DNA of 64,000 bases from Cynocephalus volans (lineage: Eukaryota; Chordata; Mammalia; Dermoptera; Cynocephalidae). Position 1 is the stretch's first letter. Every line of letters starts with the position of its first letter. A model generated the notes under the pieces. That model was not told the origin of the DNA. It searched no databases and saw only the letters and a list, made by a program, of their open reading frames with translations. Made by a program: the position numbers and the translations under genes. Location of the stretch: assembly GCF_027409185.1 (NCBI RefSeq), contig NC_084475.1:15582130-15646129 (forward strand). The letters run 5' to 3'. Shown in pieces: positions 37,794 to 48,950 of this stretch.

Positions 37794-38909
37794 TCACACT
37801 TCTGACTCCAAGCTGGAGATCCGCCTCCAGGTGCAGGTTTCCGGGAAGCCTTGCGTCCCACAGGCTACCCTGCTGACCTCTTCCAGTCCACCCCTGTCCC
37901 TGTAACCTGTGCCCAGCCCCAGGGTCCTGCCCTTGTGCGTCGGAGGCCCCCAGGCCCCAGTGAACCAGGGGCTGTGGCTGGCACAGGGTGGCAGATGAGA
38001 GCAGACGGTCCCCCAGCAGAACGGCAGGTGGGCATGGGCGTGCAGGCAGACGTGCTGTCTGGGCTTCCAGGCGGGGGCCCCCGCTGGCACGCCTTCCTGG
38101 CAGGCCTCCCGGTAGGACGGTGGCCGAATCGACTGGGCCTGCGCCCAGCGCCTGCAGGCCGGGCGGCTGTCGGAGCGGACGCAGGCGTGGCAGGTGCACC
38201 CGGCGGGCAGCGAGCTGGGCAGGGAAGCGTGGCGCGGGTGCGGGCCCCGGGCCCAGGCCGCGCGCAGCAGGGCCTCCCGCCGGGCCAGCTGCTCCGGGCC
38301 GAGCAGCGGCAGGTCTTCCGGCTCCGGGGGCTCCGGGAAGAGCGGGAGGAACGGGCGCCCCGACCTGTCAGCTCGAGGGAAGGAGCTGTAGTGACAGCGC
38401 GCGGGCGACAGGGGGCGGTCTGGGAGCGCGCGCCGCTCAGAGGCCGAGAGGTGCCGCGCGCAGTGTCCGGCCCGCACTGGCCACCGCGCCTCCCGGGCCC
38501 GCAAGCCCGACGCCCGGGAGACGTCGGGCAGGGGCAGCCCGGGCGTCGGGGGGCGGCCCGGAGGCTGCGGGGCCCTGCGCACCAGCGGGGCGCGGCCCCT
38601 GCCGGTAGGTCCCCAACCCCTGGGGTTCGGCTCCGGGGGTGGGCCCGGGGTGGGCGGGCGCGGGCCGGGGCCGGGCCGCGGGGCCGAGCAGGCAGGCGAC
38701 GGGGGCGCGCGGCGGCCGCCGCCCCAGCTCTCGATGGTGCGCGTGGCGCGGTCCAGGGAGCTGCTCACGCCCGCCGTGGTCACCATGTCGCGCGCCGCCT
38801 GCAGCATCTTGAGCACGCTGGCCTGGGCGGAGCCGTCCGTGAGGTCCGGGCTGGGCGGCCGCGCGGGGCTGGCCAGGCTCTGCACCCCGCTGAAGCAGCT
38901 GTAGATCCC
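37794..38909 (-). CDS. GRIN2C: GRIN2C coding exon 13 (cytoplasmic C-terminal tail)
   Basis: This last and largest exon encodes residues 862-1232 and begins [15 protein letters not shown] after a cctacccag acceptor. It is very GC-rich (CpG-dense 38,140-38,900), proline/arginine-rich and predicted disordered. Recognisable blocks include [39 protein letters not shown], a Cys/His-rich stretch [16 protein letters not shown], and [14 protein letters not shown] at the end. The RRIS serine resembles a basic-residue kinase site. The terminal ESEV is the class I PDZ ligand that binds PSD-95 family scaffolds. The stop codon is TGA. The frame is intact. Confidence 0.95.
   Translation of the reverse strand, partial: GIYSCFSGVQSLASPARPPSPDLTDGSAQASVLKMLQAARDMVTTAGVSSSLDRATRTIESWGGGRRAPPSPACSAPRPGPGPRPPTPGPPPEPNPRGWGPTGRGRAPLVRRAPQPPGRPPTPGLPLPDVSRASGLRAREARWPVRAGHCARHLSASERRALPDRPLSPARCHYSSFPRADRSGRPFLPLFPEPPEPEDLPLLGPEQLARREALLRAAWARGPHPRHASLPSSLPAGCTCHACVRSDSRPACRRWAQAQSIRPPSYREACQEGVPAGAPAWKPRQHVCLHAHAHLPFCWGTVCSHLPPCASHSPWFTGAWGPPTHKGRTLGLGTGYRDRGGLEEVSRVACGTQGFPETCTWRRISSLESEV
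38140..38905. other. GRIN2C: Intragenic CpG island over GRIN2C exon 13
   Basis: Very high CpG density inside the coding tail exon. This composition keeps several frames open on both strands, so antisense ORFs here are poor gene evidence. Confidence 0.65.
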
Positions 38910-39019
38910 CTGGGTAGGAGGGAGGTGACAGGCCGTGAGCAGAGCCACCTCTCAGAAAGCCGCCTCGGCTGTCCCTGGGACGTTCTGAAGCATCAGCCTC
39001 CGAAGTCCCAGGAAGCAGC

Positions 39020-39250
39020 CGTTTGTCAAGCACCTCCCGTGCCAGGCACTGCGCCGCTCTACAGATTAGTGGGACTCTGAGGCTCCCAGAAGTTAACCCA
39101 TTCTCCTGCTCACACTAGCTAGTAAACGGCACAGTGAGGGACCCACCCTGGTCTGTCTGCTGGAGAAGGGCTCTGCTCATTTACTCCACCATGCCACAAG
39201 CCACATCACCTCTGGGGACCTCGGTTTTTACATCTGTAAATGGGGCTGTG
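39020..39250 (-). repeat. MIR fragments in GRIN2C intron 12
   Basis: gtgccaggcactgcgccgct, ttctcctgctcacactagct and gtaaacggcacagtgaggga read as a reverse MIR. A forward MIR core (cctcggtttttacatctgta, aatggggctg) follows. Confidence 0.5.
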
Positions 39251-39318
39251 GCCAGCTCTGACTTAGCTGGGTCGGCGCCCCTAAAGCTGGGGCCTGTGTG
39301 GGGAGGGAGGGCACCCAC

Positions 39319-39551
39319 CCTGCTGAAAGCCAGCAGGAAGTTCAGCTGGGATGTGTTGGGCACTGAGTGGCGCAGCTTCCAGTAGACCAGGTGCTCCCAG
39401 GCAAAGACCAGCAGGGCCAGCCCCATGGCCACAAGCAGCATATAGAAGACACCAGCCATGTTGTCGATATCCAGCTTGCTGCTCACCGCCTCGTTCTTCT
39501 CGTTCTGGCAGATCCCAGAGAGCCACACCGTCTCCAACTTCTGCGTCTCTC
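39319..39551 (-). CDS. GRIN2C: GRIN2C coding exon 12 (end of S2, M4 helix)
   Basis: 233 nt, acceptor ctccccag, donor AGG|gtgggt. It reads [20 protein letters not shown] then [20 protein letters not shown] and a hydrophobic M4 helix into [16 protein letters not shown], ending LNFLLAFSR. The codon for the glycine before ETQ is split with exon 11. M4 anchors the ligand-binding domain to the membrane and starts the intracellular tail. Confidence 0.95.
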
Positions 39552-40494
39552 CTGGGGAGCACATCTGGCTCAGGGAACCCCCCATGAAGAACCGCCCCCC
39601 CCAGCTCACCACAAGCCTGGAGCGACAAGGGTCTAGAGCCAGAGTGTCACCCCCCTTGTTCCTCAAGTGGGACCAAACAGGGATCCAGCCCAGCAGATGC
39701 AGGATGGGGAGAAAGGGCGAGGGTCAAAGAGCAAGAAGAAAGAAAAGCAGAGTGGAAGCTGGGGTGAGCAATGCCAGCCTTTGGGTCCTCCACCTGCCCA
39801 CCTCCAGTAAAGGGCACCCACGTGTCCAGGAGGCTTGCTGATGTGGTAAATTTCAGCATTCTCTCATTCATTCATTCATCATCATCATACACTTACTGAC
39901 CACCTATAGGCCAAGCATAGAGCTGGTCAGAGAAAGACAAAAGGCCTAAGCCCCTAGGAGACCACAAACACCCTCATTATTATCGCTGTCATTATTATAT
40001 GGCATTGACGAGAAATCAGTTTTTTATCTATTAAGGATGGAACTCCTCTCAACTCAAAGTTCTCTATGGGTTTGGGAGCAGGCAGGGCTGAACCACTGAC
40101 ACGGGGACTAGGCAGGTCTTTGGCATGACCCAGCTCATCTCAAGATGGAAATGGGGGAAGGGAGACCATAGTAGGCAAAGAAGGTGTTCGTCTGGGAAAG
40201 ATCATGGGAGAGGGCTTGGGGAAAAAGAGTTCAGCCACCCGCAAGCCCCACTGTGTGGTCTGAGCTCCCTCCCGTCTCCCTGCCCTTCAGGGGTTCCCAG
40301 CACTAGTTCTTGCTCCCTCCCTGCAAACCCATCCATTCCCCTGGTCACCATACAGCTGCTCCTAATACCCGCCCTACCAATTGCCCCAGACTCCCCCACC
40401 CCCGAGAATTCTCCCTGCCCACAGGTCCTGGGGAGATAGAGAACAGTGGTAGAGACGCTGATGACCCGGGCTCCCTGGCCCACCCCAGCCTTCA

Positions 40495-40962
<468 letters not shown>

Positions 40963-41216
40963 TCACAACCACCACCTCAGGCCAAGGCTGAACTTTGGCC
41001 AACACCACAGCTGTGTTTCTGGGCCACATGATGGGCATCCACTTTTGTTTCAAGCTGCACCCTTCCCCAAAACCTCCCCAGGCATCCTACAGGACAGCTC
41101 AGCCATCCCCACTGTCCCCACATTGGGTCCTCAGGAAGGGACAGAGCTAGGGCTGATCACTGGGGAGATGCATGGATGGAGACAGTCAGAGGGTGGGTGC
41201 AGGGCTGGGGACCCAC

Positions 41217-41377
41217 CCCATCTTGAGGCTGGTAAGCGCATCCTCCACTGAGTGCTGGTTGAACTTGACCATGTGGCTGTGCATGTCACGGTAGTTGCTG
41301 CGGATGTTCCGCTCTGTGCTGCCGTTGGGCACTGTACCGAAGCGGAAGGGTGGGTACTGATCCTGAGGCCGCTGAAA
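41217..41377 (-). CDS. GRIN2C: GRIN2C coding exon 10 (S2 segment)
   Basis: 161 nt, acceptor ctgcctgcag, donor ATGGG|gtgggt. It reads [20 protein letters not shown] then [20 protein letters not shown] and [16 protein letters not shown] is the conserved Ser-Thr pair that binds the glutamate side-chain carboxylate in GluN2 proteins. Confidence 0.95.
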
Positions 41378-41762
41378 CTGCAGGCAGAGGGTGGCAGCAG
41401 CCATTCGTAGCCCTTCCTCCCACCTTCCAGACACCAGGGCCCCGGCCCCCGTCCCCAGAGCCCAGCCCCACAGCCTGGACCTGCAGAGTCAGGGCAGAAG
41501 GGTCTCAGACACTGTCCAGGCCACTCCTGCAGTTTACACACGGGGACTCTGAGGCCCAGGACATGAGAGACTTGCCCACAGCCACTCAGCCGGTGGACCT
41601 GAGCATCTCTCTCCCGTCCTCCTCCTCACCAGGCCCCCAGCTTCTTCCTGCTCCAGCCTCCAGTTCAAAATACCCAGACTCCCCACTGTCCTATGTTTGC
41701 CCACCCAAGGCCTGTCCCACCCTCAGTGTCCCCCCACCCTTCACCAGCCATGGTCCCAGAAC

Positions 41763-41992
41763 CTTCTTGTCACTGAGGCCCGACACAGTGTCAATGTACT
41801 GCTCCTGGATCATGAAGGCAGCCAGGTTGGCAGTGTAGCTGGCGAGGAAGATGACGGCAAAGAAGGCCCAGACCAAGACCATGATCTTGCTGGTGGTACC
41901 CCGGGGGTTCTCGATGGGCACCGAGTTGTTGAAGACCAGCGCCCACAGCAGCCACACGGACTTGCCAATGGTGAAGGATGGGCCCCCGGACT
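41763..41992 (-). CDS. GRIN2C: GRIN2C coding exon 9 (pore loop M2 and M3 gate)
   Basis: 230 nt, residues about 591-667. It encodes [20 protein letters not shown] then [20 protein letters not shown] and a hydrophobic M3 ending [20 protein letters not shown]. The FNNS asparagines form the Mg2+/Ca2+ selectivity site at the tip of the re-entrant loop, and SYTANLAAF is the activation gate motif of all ionotropic glutamate receptors. The donor AAG|gttctg is weak. Confidence 0.96.
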
Positions 41993-42285
41993 CTGGGAGC
42001 AAGAGGGTGGACACTGGGGCTCCTCTTACCCACCACAAAAGGGCCCAGGTCTCAGCCCACCTGACTCCACCGCTCCTGTCTCAGCCCTGCCTCGGGGGAG
42101 ACCCCAGCCCTGGCCATCCCCACCCCAGGTCAAGTCAGCTCACCCTTGTGTGGGTGTGGGTGTCTCTTGTATCTGTATGGCCTACACGTGCGGTCCGAAG
42201 GCCAGGGACTTCCCACAGGAGCCAGCATTCTCTGAAAGCCCCCCGGCCCTGAGCCCACCCTCTGGGTGCCCAGGTGAGAGCTCAC

Positions 42286-42411
42286 TCTTGCCTCTGGTGA
42301 GATGCTGGTTGTAGCTGACGGGGCTGAAGTACTCAAACATGAAGACAGTGATGGCCACCACGGTGAGGCACATGACAAACATCATCACCCACACTGCAGG
42401 GCTGTAGGGCT
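42286..42411 (-). CDS. GRIN2C: GRIN2C coding exon 8 (M1 helix)
   Basis: 126 nt between acceptor tgtccccag and donor AAGA|gtgagc. It reads [20 protein letters not shown] then [20 protein letters not shown] and GK. This is the pre-M1 linker and first membrane helix. Both flanking codons are split consistently with the neighbouring exons. Confidence 0.95.
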
Positions 42412-42744
42412 CTGGGGACAGAGCGGGGTGGCTCAGAGGCCTCAGTGCAGCCCTGCCCACCCATGGCCCAGCAGCACTGCGTGGAGCCGAGTGGGTCCAC
42501 ATGGTCAAAGGGGGGCCCCGCCAGCTCTGTGGACTGAGCCAAGGGGTCCTCTGACTCTCAGAGCCGCAGAGCCCCCGAGAGACCCCCTGAGGGAAGCCAG
42601 GCCCCAGCACTCTCGGTCTCCTCCATTCCCCCTGCCCTGGGACGGGTGCACGTCGCCCACCCTAAGGAAACTTCCTTTGACTTCACAGCCCCTGCCCAGC
42701 CCAGCATGCTCTGATTGTTCTGCCTGGAATCAGCATCTGAGGTG

Positions 42745-42965
42745 CTCATGCTACTGACATGGAAACTGAGGCCCCAGGAACCGACCGAGGTCTCAGACAA
42801 AATCATTTCAGCCTCGTGGAGAAGTCATCACTGCTGCGGGCTCTTTGCCGTGATGGTCATCCTGTGAAGTGGGCTTTCTTCTCTGTGGCTGAGGATCCCG
42901 CTCCGAGAGCTTCAGTGACTTGTCCAAGGCCACATGGCAGGAAGGCGCGGACTTGCGATCCTGCT
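42745..42965 (-). repeat. MIR in GRIN2C intron 7
   Basis: catggaaactgaggccccag, cagtgacttgtccaaggcca and catggcaggaagg fit a reverse MIR with an internal insertion. Confidence 0.6.
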
Positions 42966-43029
42966 TCTGTTTAGCCAGGCCTGGCTCCTGCTCTGTGCCT
43001 CGCCTGCCCTCACAGTGCCCCCTCACTCT

Positions 43030-43145
43030 GCAAGTCCCACCCAACCTCCCGACTAGGTGCTCTGGGAAGGCAAGGGCTATGGCCACATCCCCAACGCCTG
43101 GCAAGGGGCCTGGCACGTGGGGTACCCACCACGTGCTGCATCCCT
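43030..43145 (+). repeat. L2 3' end fragment
   Basis: gtgctctgggaaggcaaggg, catccccaacgcctggcaag and ggcctggcacgtggggtacc, in GRIN2C intron 7. Confidence 0.5.
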
Positions 43146-43366
43146 AATCCTGCAGGGAACCCGCACCTCTTCCCACACTTGGCGGTCGGCTCCTCCAGCT
43201 GCCCTCAGAGCTTCTCCCTAGTTCCACCGTCCCAGCCCATGACTCTCCTGATGCCAGCCTGCCTTCTTGGTTTTCCTGTCCCTCTTGGTGGCACCACAAT
43301 CCCCCTATCCCACCCAACACAGGCTTAGAACCAAACATCAACTTCCCTTCTTCCCTCTCAGTTCTA

Positions 43367-43684
<318 letters not shown>

Positions 43685-43917
43685 TTAAAGAAGGTACTCC
43701 AAGGGCATTCTCCCCAGGCTCCCCCAGGCACCTCTTGCAGACCCCACCAGCTGAGTCAGTTGTTCCCACCTGGGGTCCTCAAGGCTCAACTTTCAGGACT
43801 GACCACCCAGGGGTTATTGCTGGTGACAGCCTAGCCTCCCCCTCTATGGTGGCTGAGAGATGCATGGGGCCTGGGCAGCAGGTGGGCAGGCCGGGGTGGA
43901 CCTCGGGGCGGGCCTAC

Positions 43918-44083
43918 CTCCCCGATCATGCCATTCCACACGCCGCGCACCCTCTTGCCATGCTTGCCGTTGGTCACCAGGTACAGGTCGTAGGAGAACT
44001 TGACCGCTTTGGCCAGCTTCTTGAGGATGTCTATGCAGAAGCCCTTACAGCAAAGCTTGGTGTACGGGGCTGCATCACCGCTG
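43918..44083 (-). CDS. GRIN2C: GRIN2C coding exon 6 (S1 segment)
   Basis: 166 nt. After a split serine codon it reads [20 protein letters not shown] then [20 protein letters not shown] and [15 protein letters not shown]. The [10 protein letters not shown] cysteines are conserved in GluN2 subunits. The upstream sequence SLGGGGCS is intronic. Donor GAG|gtaggc. Confidence 0.94.
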
Positions 44084-44264
44084 CTGCAGCCACCACCGCC
44101 AAGAGACAACCGAGAGTCAGAACGCATCGCAGCCTGGCCCGACCCCCGGAGCTCCTCCCAGTCAAGCATGTGGACCCCACCCCCAAACCCAAGCATAAGG
44201 CACAACACCCGGCCATCCACGGCAGCACACAGCTCCGCCGCACCTCCCGTGTGCTCTCGCGGAC

Positions 44265-44476
44265 CTGAAGGTGTGGTTGCCCTGCCTGCGGCAGGGCACG
44301 GTGTTGGGTACGCAGCCACCCGTGCCAGGGTCAGGGCTCTCCACGATGACAAAGGGCCGCTCCTCCAGCGTGGCCACCGTCAGGTGCCGGCTGTCCACCA
44401 CGGGCTGCAGGGAGGCACTGTAGCGAGGCCACACCGGGTACTTCATGTGGAGAATGCCATGCTCCCAGCGTCCCAC
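44265..44476 (-). CDS. GRIN2C: GRIN2C coding exon 5 (ATD-S1 junction)
   Basis: 212 nt, reading [20 protein letters not shown] then [40 protein letters not shown] and [10 protein letters not shown]. It links the amino-terminal domain to the agonist-binding domain. NHT is a possible N-glycosylation site. The donor CAG|gtccgc is weak, but it restores the SSGD junction seen in GluN2C. Confidence 0.94.
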
Positions 44477-44699
44477 CTGCAGAAGGTGACCGGCCTCAGC
44501 GCGGGACCTCCAGCCCTACTACCCCCACCCTCTACAAGGGGCCTCTGGGTGGGACCTGCCAGGATCAAGAATCTCCCTCTCTCAACTAGGGATGCTTAGA
44601 GCAGGACAGAGTAGGGCCAGGGGCAGGAGCAACTGGAGGACCAGAGAGTCAGGCAAGAGGCCGAGCATGGGCCAGAAGGGCCAGCTCCCTGCTGCCTCC

Positions 44700-45200
44700 T
44701 CCAGCCTCTGTCCCTGTGCTCTCCAGTCCAGCCTCCACACTGCTACCAACTCACAGCAGCCTCCAAAAGCCCACACCCGCCCCGTCTCACCACGCTCGCT
44801 TCCCCATGACCTTCCCCATGACCTTAGCCAAGTAGTCAAGGTCCTTCACACTTGGCTCCAACATACCCCCTCACCCCACCCTTTTTCTTCAGTCTCCATA
44901 GCCCCAAACACATCCACCAAATCACTTTAAAATGCCCCAAACCCTTCTGCCCCTCTGTCTACTGGCACCCCTTCCTGGTAGGTTCCTACTCAAGCCTCCA
45001 CAGCCCAGCTCAAATGTCCCATCTTTCGTGACACCTTCCCCAGTTTCCTCCTTTGAAGGCAGAACTGATTCCTGCTTCTCCTCTCTCCTCCCTTAATGTT
45101 TTGCACACATCGCTACTCCAGCACTGGTCTCTCTGTTCTACATTTGTCTATACATCCGTCTGGGCCAGCACAGACATGGGTACCCCTCCCGGGGCAGGGC
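44700..45200 (+). repeat. L2 LINE fragment
   Basis: Includes cagctcaaatgtcccatctt, gtgacaccttccccagtttc and ctacatttgtctatacatcc, in GRIN2C intron 4. Confidence 0.5.
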
Positions 45201-45437
45201 TATATGACAGGACTGCTTGGTAACTCTTGTAGTGGAGGGAAGCCAGGTGCTACGGGAGCCCAGAACAGGGGTGTCTCACCCACCCTGGGGGACCAATGGA
45301 GGGGATGTTGCAGCTGAGACCTGAAAAATGAGGAGCTGGATAAGGGACAGAAGGGACTCTGTTTAGCTGTGGGCTCAAGAGGGGCTGGGACCAAAATGAA
45401 AGGAAACCGAGGGTCCCTGGGCTCACCCCCTTCTCAC

Positions 45438-45552
45438 CATCTCCCAGAGGCGGTGCCGGTTGAGGGCGATCACAACCATGGTGGGCTGGACCAGGTACCC
45501 ACCAGGGCTAAAGGAGAAGTCTCGGCCCTCCCAGGTGACATTCAGTAGGTGC
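45438..45552 (-). CDS. GRIN2C: GRIN2C coding exon 4 (amino-terminal domain)
   Basis: 115 nt, reading [20 protein letters not shown] then [18 protein letters not shown]. Acceptor cccctcacag, donor ATG|gtgaga. NVT is a potential N-glycosylation site. The first codon (Arg) is split with exon 3. Confidence 0.94.
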
Positions 45553-45644
45553 CTGTGAGGGGAGAGAAGCCAGGGTGTCCCCATACCCCAGTCTGTGGCC
45601 CTGCCAGGGCCAAACACCCCCTACCTCTGCCTCACCACCCCCAC

Positions 45645-45785
45645 CAACAGCAGGTAGCATCTATTGTGTATTTATTGTGTGAAGTGTTTCCCTGTATTGG
45701 CCTCCTAATCCTTGCTGGATTTTTCAGCAAGGCCCAGAGATGTGAGGTGACTTGGCCCCAGGCACACGGCTAGTGGGAGATGTGG
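45645..45785 (-). repeat. MIR in GRIN2C intron 3
   Basis: tgtgtatttattgtgtgaag, gaggtgacttggccccaggc and acacggctagtgggag. Confidence 0.55.
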
Positions 45786-45862
45786 CCAGCAAGCCCAAGC
45801 TCACTGCCACCCAGGTCCCCTAAACTGCCCCCCACACCCCCATGCCCTGGGCAGGTGCCCAC

Positions 45863-46461
45863 CTGTAAAAGGCCTCCCGGGCAGGGCTGACGGGCCCCGG
45901 GTGGCCGCGGCAGTCCCCAGCCGGAAAGGGCAGAGCTCCGTGCTGGCGCCTGTAGCTGTGGGCGCCCAGAGCCAGGATGGCCACGCCGTCGCGGACCTTC
46001 TGGCGCAGGCTGAGGCGCCAGCTCTCGGTGACGACGCTGATGAGGCCCACGGGGAAGGCGGCGGGGGGCGCGTCGGTGCTGCCCAGCGCCAGGCTGGGCA
46101 CCAGCCACACGTGGCCGGGCCCCACCAGGCCGGCCTGCGCCGCCTCGGCGAAGAGCACCTCGGCCTCCTCGCGCGAGCAGTAGGCCACCAGCACGGGCGC
46201 GTCGAGCTGGCGCAGCAGGCGCTGGGTGCGCGCGCGCGGCTCGCCCGGGCCCAGCTCCAGCGTCAGCACGTCCAGCAGCCGCCAGCCCAGGTAGCTGGCG
46301 TCGGTGACGGCGCGCACGCCCTCGAGGAAGAGCGCGTGGCCCGGGTGCAGGCTGGTGACGACGGCGAACGCGCTCCAGTCGTACTCCTCCAGCACCTTGA
46401 ACAGCACCTGCAGCTGCTGCTCCAGGGACACGCCCAGCTGCAGGAAGGCGGAGCCCGGCTC
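45863..46461 (-). CDS. GRIN2C: GRIN2C coding exon 3 (amino-terminal domain)
   Basis: 599 nt, residues 134-333, CpG-rich. It begins [20 protein letters not shown] and includes [40 protein letters not shown] and the end EAFYR. This forms most of the bilobed LIV-binding-protein-like amino-terminal domain, which controls assembly and open probability. The acceptor (gcccctcag) is directly preceded by tandem GC boxes in the intron. Donor CAG|gtgggc. Confidence 0.95.
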
Positions 46462-46545
46462 CTGAGGGGCGGGGCCGGGGCGGGGCCTGAGCCGGGGCGG
46501 GGCCTGAGCCTCCCCGCGCCCCGCCCCGCCCCGCACCTGGGCCCC
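45895..46545. other. GRIN2C: Intragenic CpG island over GRIN2C exon 3
   Basis: Dense CpG and G+C over exon 3 and the adjoining intron. It contrasts with the neighbouring introns. Confidence 0.6.
46462..46540. promoter_or_regulatory. GRIN2C: Tandem GC boxes next to GRIN2C exon 3
   Basis: The motif ggggcggggcctgagcc occurs twice in tandem, followed by runs of cccgcccc, giving several Sp1-type GC boxes and potential G-quadruplexes on the plus strand. They sit within 80 bp of the exon 3 acceptor in intron 2. An intragenic regulatory role is inference. They could equally just be part of the exon 3 CpG-rich block. Confidence 0.4.
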
Positions 46546-46714
46546 TCCTTCAGCTCCCAGACGCCCTTGCGTCGGCAGATGCTCGGGGTCCCGGGAGCCC
46601 CTGGCCCGCAGCACCTGTCACCAGCCCCTGATGGGGTTCCTAGCCCCGCTGCCCTTCAGAGTGACCTGGGCTCTTTTTATAACGCTCATGGCCCCCCACC
46701 CGACCGTGGTGGAC

Positions 46715-46880
46715 CGCAGCATCAGCACCACCTGGGAGCCTGTTAGAAATGCAGATTCTCGGGCCGCACCCCATGCCCACTGGACCAGAATCCCTGGAGA
46801 AGGTGCCCGGAATCTGTGTTTTAACAAGCGCTTCAGGTGGCTCTTGAGGCCTCTAGTCTGACAAGCGCTGCTCCAGACCA
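46715..46880. mobile_element. MER5-like hAT fragment
   Basis: agcatcagcaccacctggga, gttagaaatgcagattctcg, ggccgcaccccatgcc and tgttttaacaagcgcttcag match the MER5A/B consensus pattern. It lies in GRIN2C intron 2. Confidence 0.65.
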
Positions 46881-47149
46881 ACTGAGTCGCCATCTGGGGT
46901 GCGACGCTGGGCGTGTGCGCTTTTTAAAAGCACTGTGAGGGTTGAGAACCACCGAGACTAACGCCGGGGCCCAAAGATGACTGGGAAAGGACCATCCTCC
47001 TGGAGCCCTGGCGGTGGGACAGCCCCCCGCTCCACCGCCTGTGCCGCAGCAGCCCAAGTCACCGCCAGCTCGCACCCGGGCTAGCGCAGTCCCTCCTCAC
47101 TGCAGCCGCTCCAAAGATGTCACCACACTGCCATTGTCCCAATCTTTTT

Positions 47150-47660
47150 AAAAAGCGAATCAGGGAAAACTCTACATACCAAGCAACCCAGTTTCTTCAG
47201 CAAACAAATTGCAAGAAAAAAAGAAAGATGGACAAGCCTGGAGGTCGAGAGATTTTAGAAGCCACTTCAACCCTTTGCTATGTGTGGACCTAATTTGGCT
47301 CCTGATTCAAGCAAACAAATTTAAAAATTTTTAAATGTATGGCATTTATGAGACAATGGGGAAATTTGAACACTGGCTGGATATTTGATGATGTTTAGGA
47401 ATTTTTATTATTTTTTAGATGTGATACTAGACAGTGGTTTTATGTTTGTAAGCCCTTATCTGCTAGAGATACATAAGGAAATATTTACAGATGGAATAAT
47501 AGGATGTCCGGGCTTTGCTGCACTTTAACACAGAAGAGGGGAAAGTGGTCAGGGGTGAGGACAGGGCGGGCCAGCCGGGGTCCATGGGGGTCCGTGGGAA
47601 TGCATTATACTCTTTTTTATATGTGCTCAATATTCTCCATAATAAAAAAAATAATTAGAA
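47150..47660 (+). mobile_element. Ancient L1-like 3' end
   Basis: An AT-rich stretch in GRIN2C intron 2 with phrases typical of old L1M/HAL1-type tails: aggaatttttattatttttt, gatgtgatactag, gagatacataaggaaatatt, and ctccataataaaaaaaataa ending in an A-rich tail. Subfamily not assigned. Confidence 0.5.
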
Positions 47661-47679
47661 AAAGGCAAATTAGATCAGT

Positions 47680-48105
47680 CTCTTTCCTCAACACCTTCCT
47701 TAGCTGCCCTTTTAGTTGGGGCAAAATCCAAATGTCTTCCCAGGTGGCCGGAACCCCACATCCATCTCCAGGCTTCTCTTTGTTCCTCAAAAGCTCCCAG
47801 CTCCTTCCCACCCAGGGCCTTCACACCACCTGCTCCTCTGCCTGGAACGCTCCCCTCCCCCCACAATCTCCCCCTGAGCCTCCAGGTCTCAGCGTAGACA
47901 TTTCTTGAGAAACTTTCTCTGACTAACACCCTGTCTAAATGGGGGCCCCGTGAGACTCCCTCGTGGCATCCCGTGTGTCTCCTTCAGAACGCTTGTCCCA
48001 GTTCGTAACTGCAGATGAATGTGATTAGAACGTTCTCCCCAGGGGCCTGCAAGCTCTGCCAGGCCAGGGCCGTTTCTGCCTCCCCCATGCCTCAGACAGT
48101 GACCT
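47680..48105 (+). repeat. L2 LINE fragment
   Basis: Shows cccagggccttcacaccacc, ctctgcctggaacgctcccc, aactttctctgactaacacc and gcctgcaagctctgccaggc in the L2 order. It lies in GRIN2C intron 2. Confidence 0.65.
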
Positions 48106-48536
48106 GCCCCTGGAGTGCTCTCCCCTGCAGGTGAACTCCAGTTGCCCAGAGGGCATGGCCTTGGGTTACGTGCCCAGCCGGCCCTCTGCCCCCCGGGTCT
48201 GGAGCTGGACCAAGGGGGAGCTAGAGAAGCAGAGAGGTGGGCTGGAGGGCCTGACCACCGCAGCTGGAGGTGGGCCCGCCCCCCCGCCCACCCTCATCCA
48301 GACACAAATGCCAAAGCAGCCCAGAGAGCTTATCTTCTAGAACATGGGAACATCGTTCCCACAGCCTTTTCCCCCTTTGCCCACATCACACCTTCAGCCC
48401 CCACCTCCTTGCCGGTCCCACCCAATCCCAGTTTCCCAGGACTTAAGTCTCTCCCTGGACCTGATTCAGCCCTGTTCCCCAGCCCCAGCCTGGCTCCAGA
48501 CCCAAGGGACAAGGGGACATGAGTTTGGACGAGCAC

Positions 48537-48950
48537 CTTGGGGGAGAGGACCACTGTGGAGCCCCCACTGATGCTGAGGATGGGCACATGAGTCTGGGAG
48601 GAGATGAAGTCGAGGATCTGGGCCACAGCCTCAGTGCCCACGTTGTCCTCAAAGACGATGCCGTGGACGCGGGCAGCGCCCAGGAGGCCGCAGATCTGGG
48701 TGAGGAGGCTGCTGGGGTTGGTGTTGTTGACCCCCACGGTGAGCGGCTGGATCTCCAGGGGCAGGTCCAGGAAGCTCTGGGGGCTGAGGCGGGCACGGAC
48801 CTGGGCCTGCGGTGGCCCCAAGCTGCCAAACACCATGGCCACCGTCACAGCCTGCTCGCCCTGCCCCAGGCTCGGCCCTGCCCAGGCACCGAGGAGCGAA
48901 GTAAGCAGAAGGGCCGGCCCCAGGGCCCCACCCATGTCCACTGGAGGGTC
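48537..48950 (-). CDS. GRIN2C: GRIN2C coding exon 2 (start codon, signal peptide)
   Basis: The start ATG is at 48,935-48,933. Positions 48,936-48,950 are 5' UTR after a gtctctctacag acceptor. The protein begins [20 protein letters not shown], a typical cleavable signal peptide, followed by [40 protein letters not shown] and the end [15 protein letters not shown]. It holds residues 1-133 of the extracellular amino-terminal domain. This start is chosen because it opens the signal peptide. A longer in-frame ORF upstream lies in the intron. The donor AAG|gtgctc is weak. Confidence 0.95.

Noticed and set aside
40125-40439. 104-codon ORF in GRIN2C intron 11
   Set aside because: On the opposite strand to GRIN2C, no recognisable domain and no conserved motif. 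Chance ORF.
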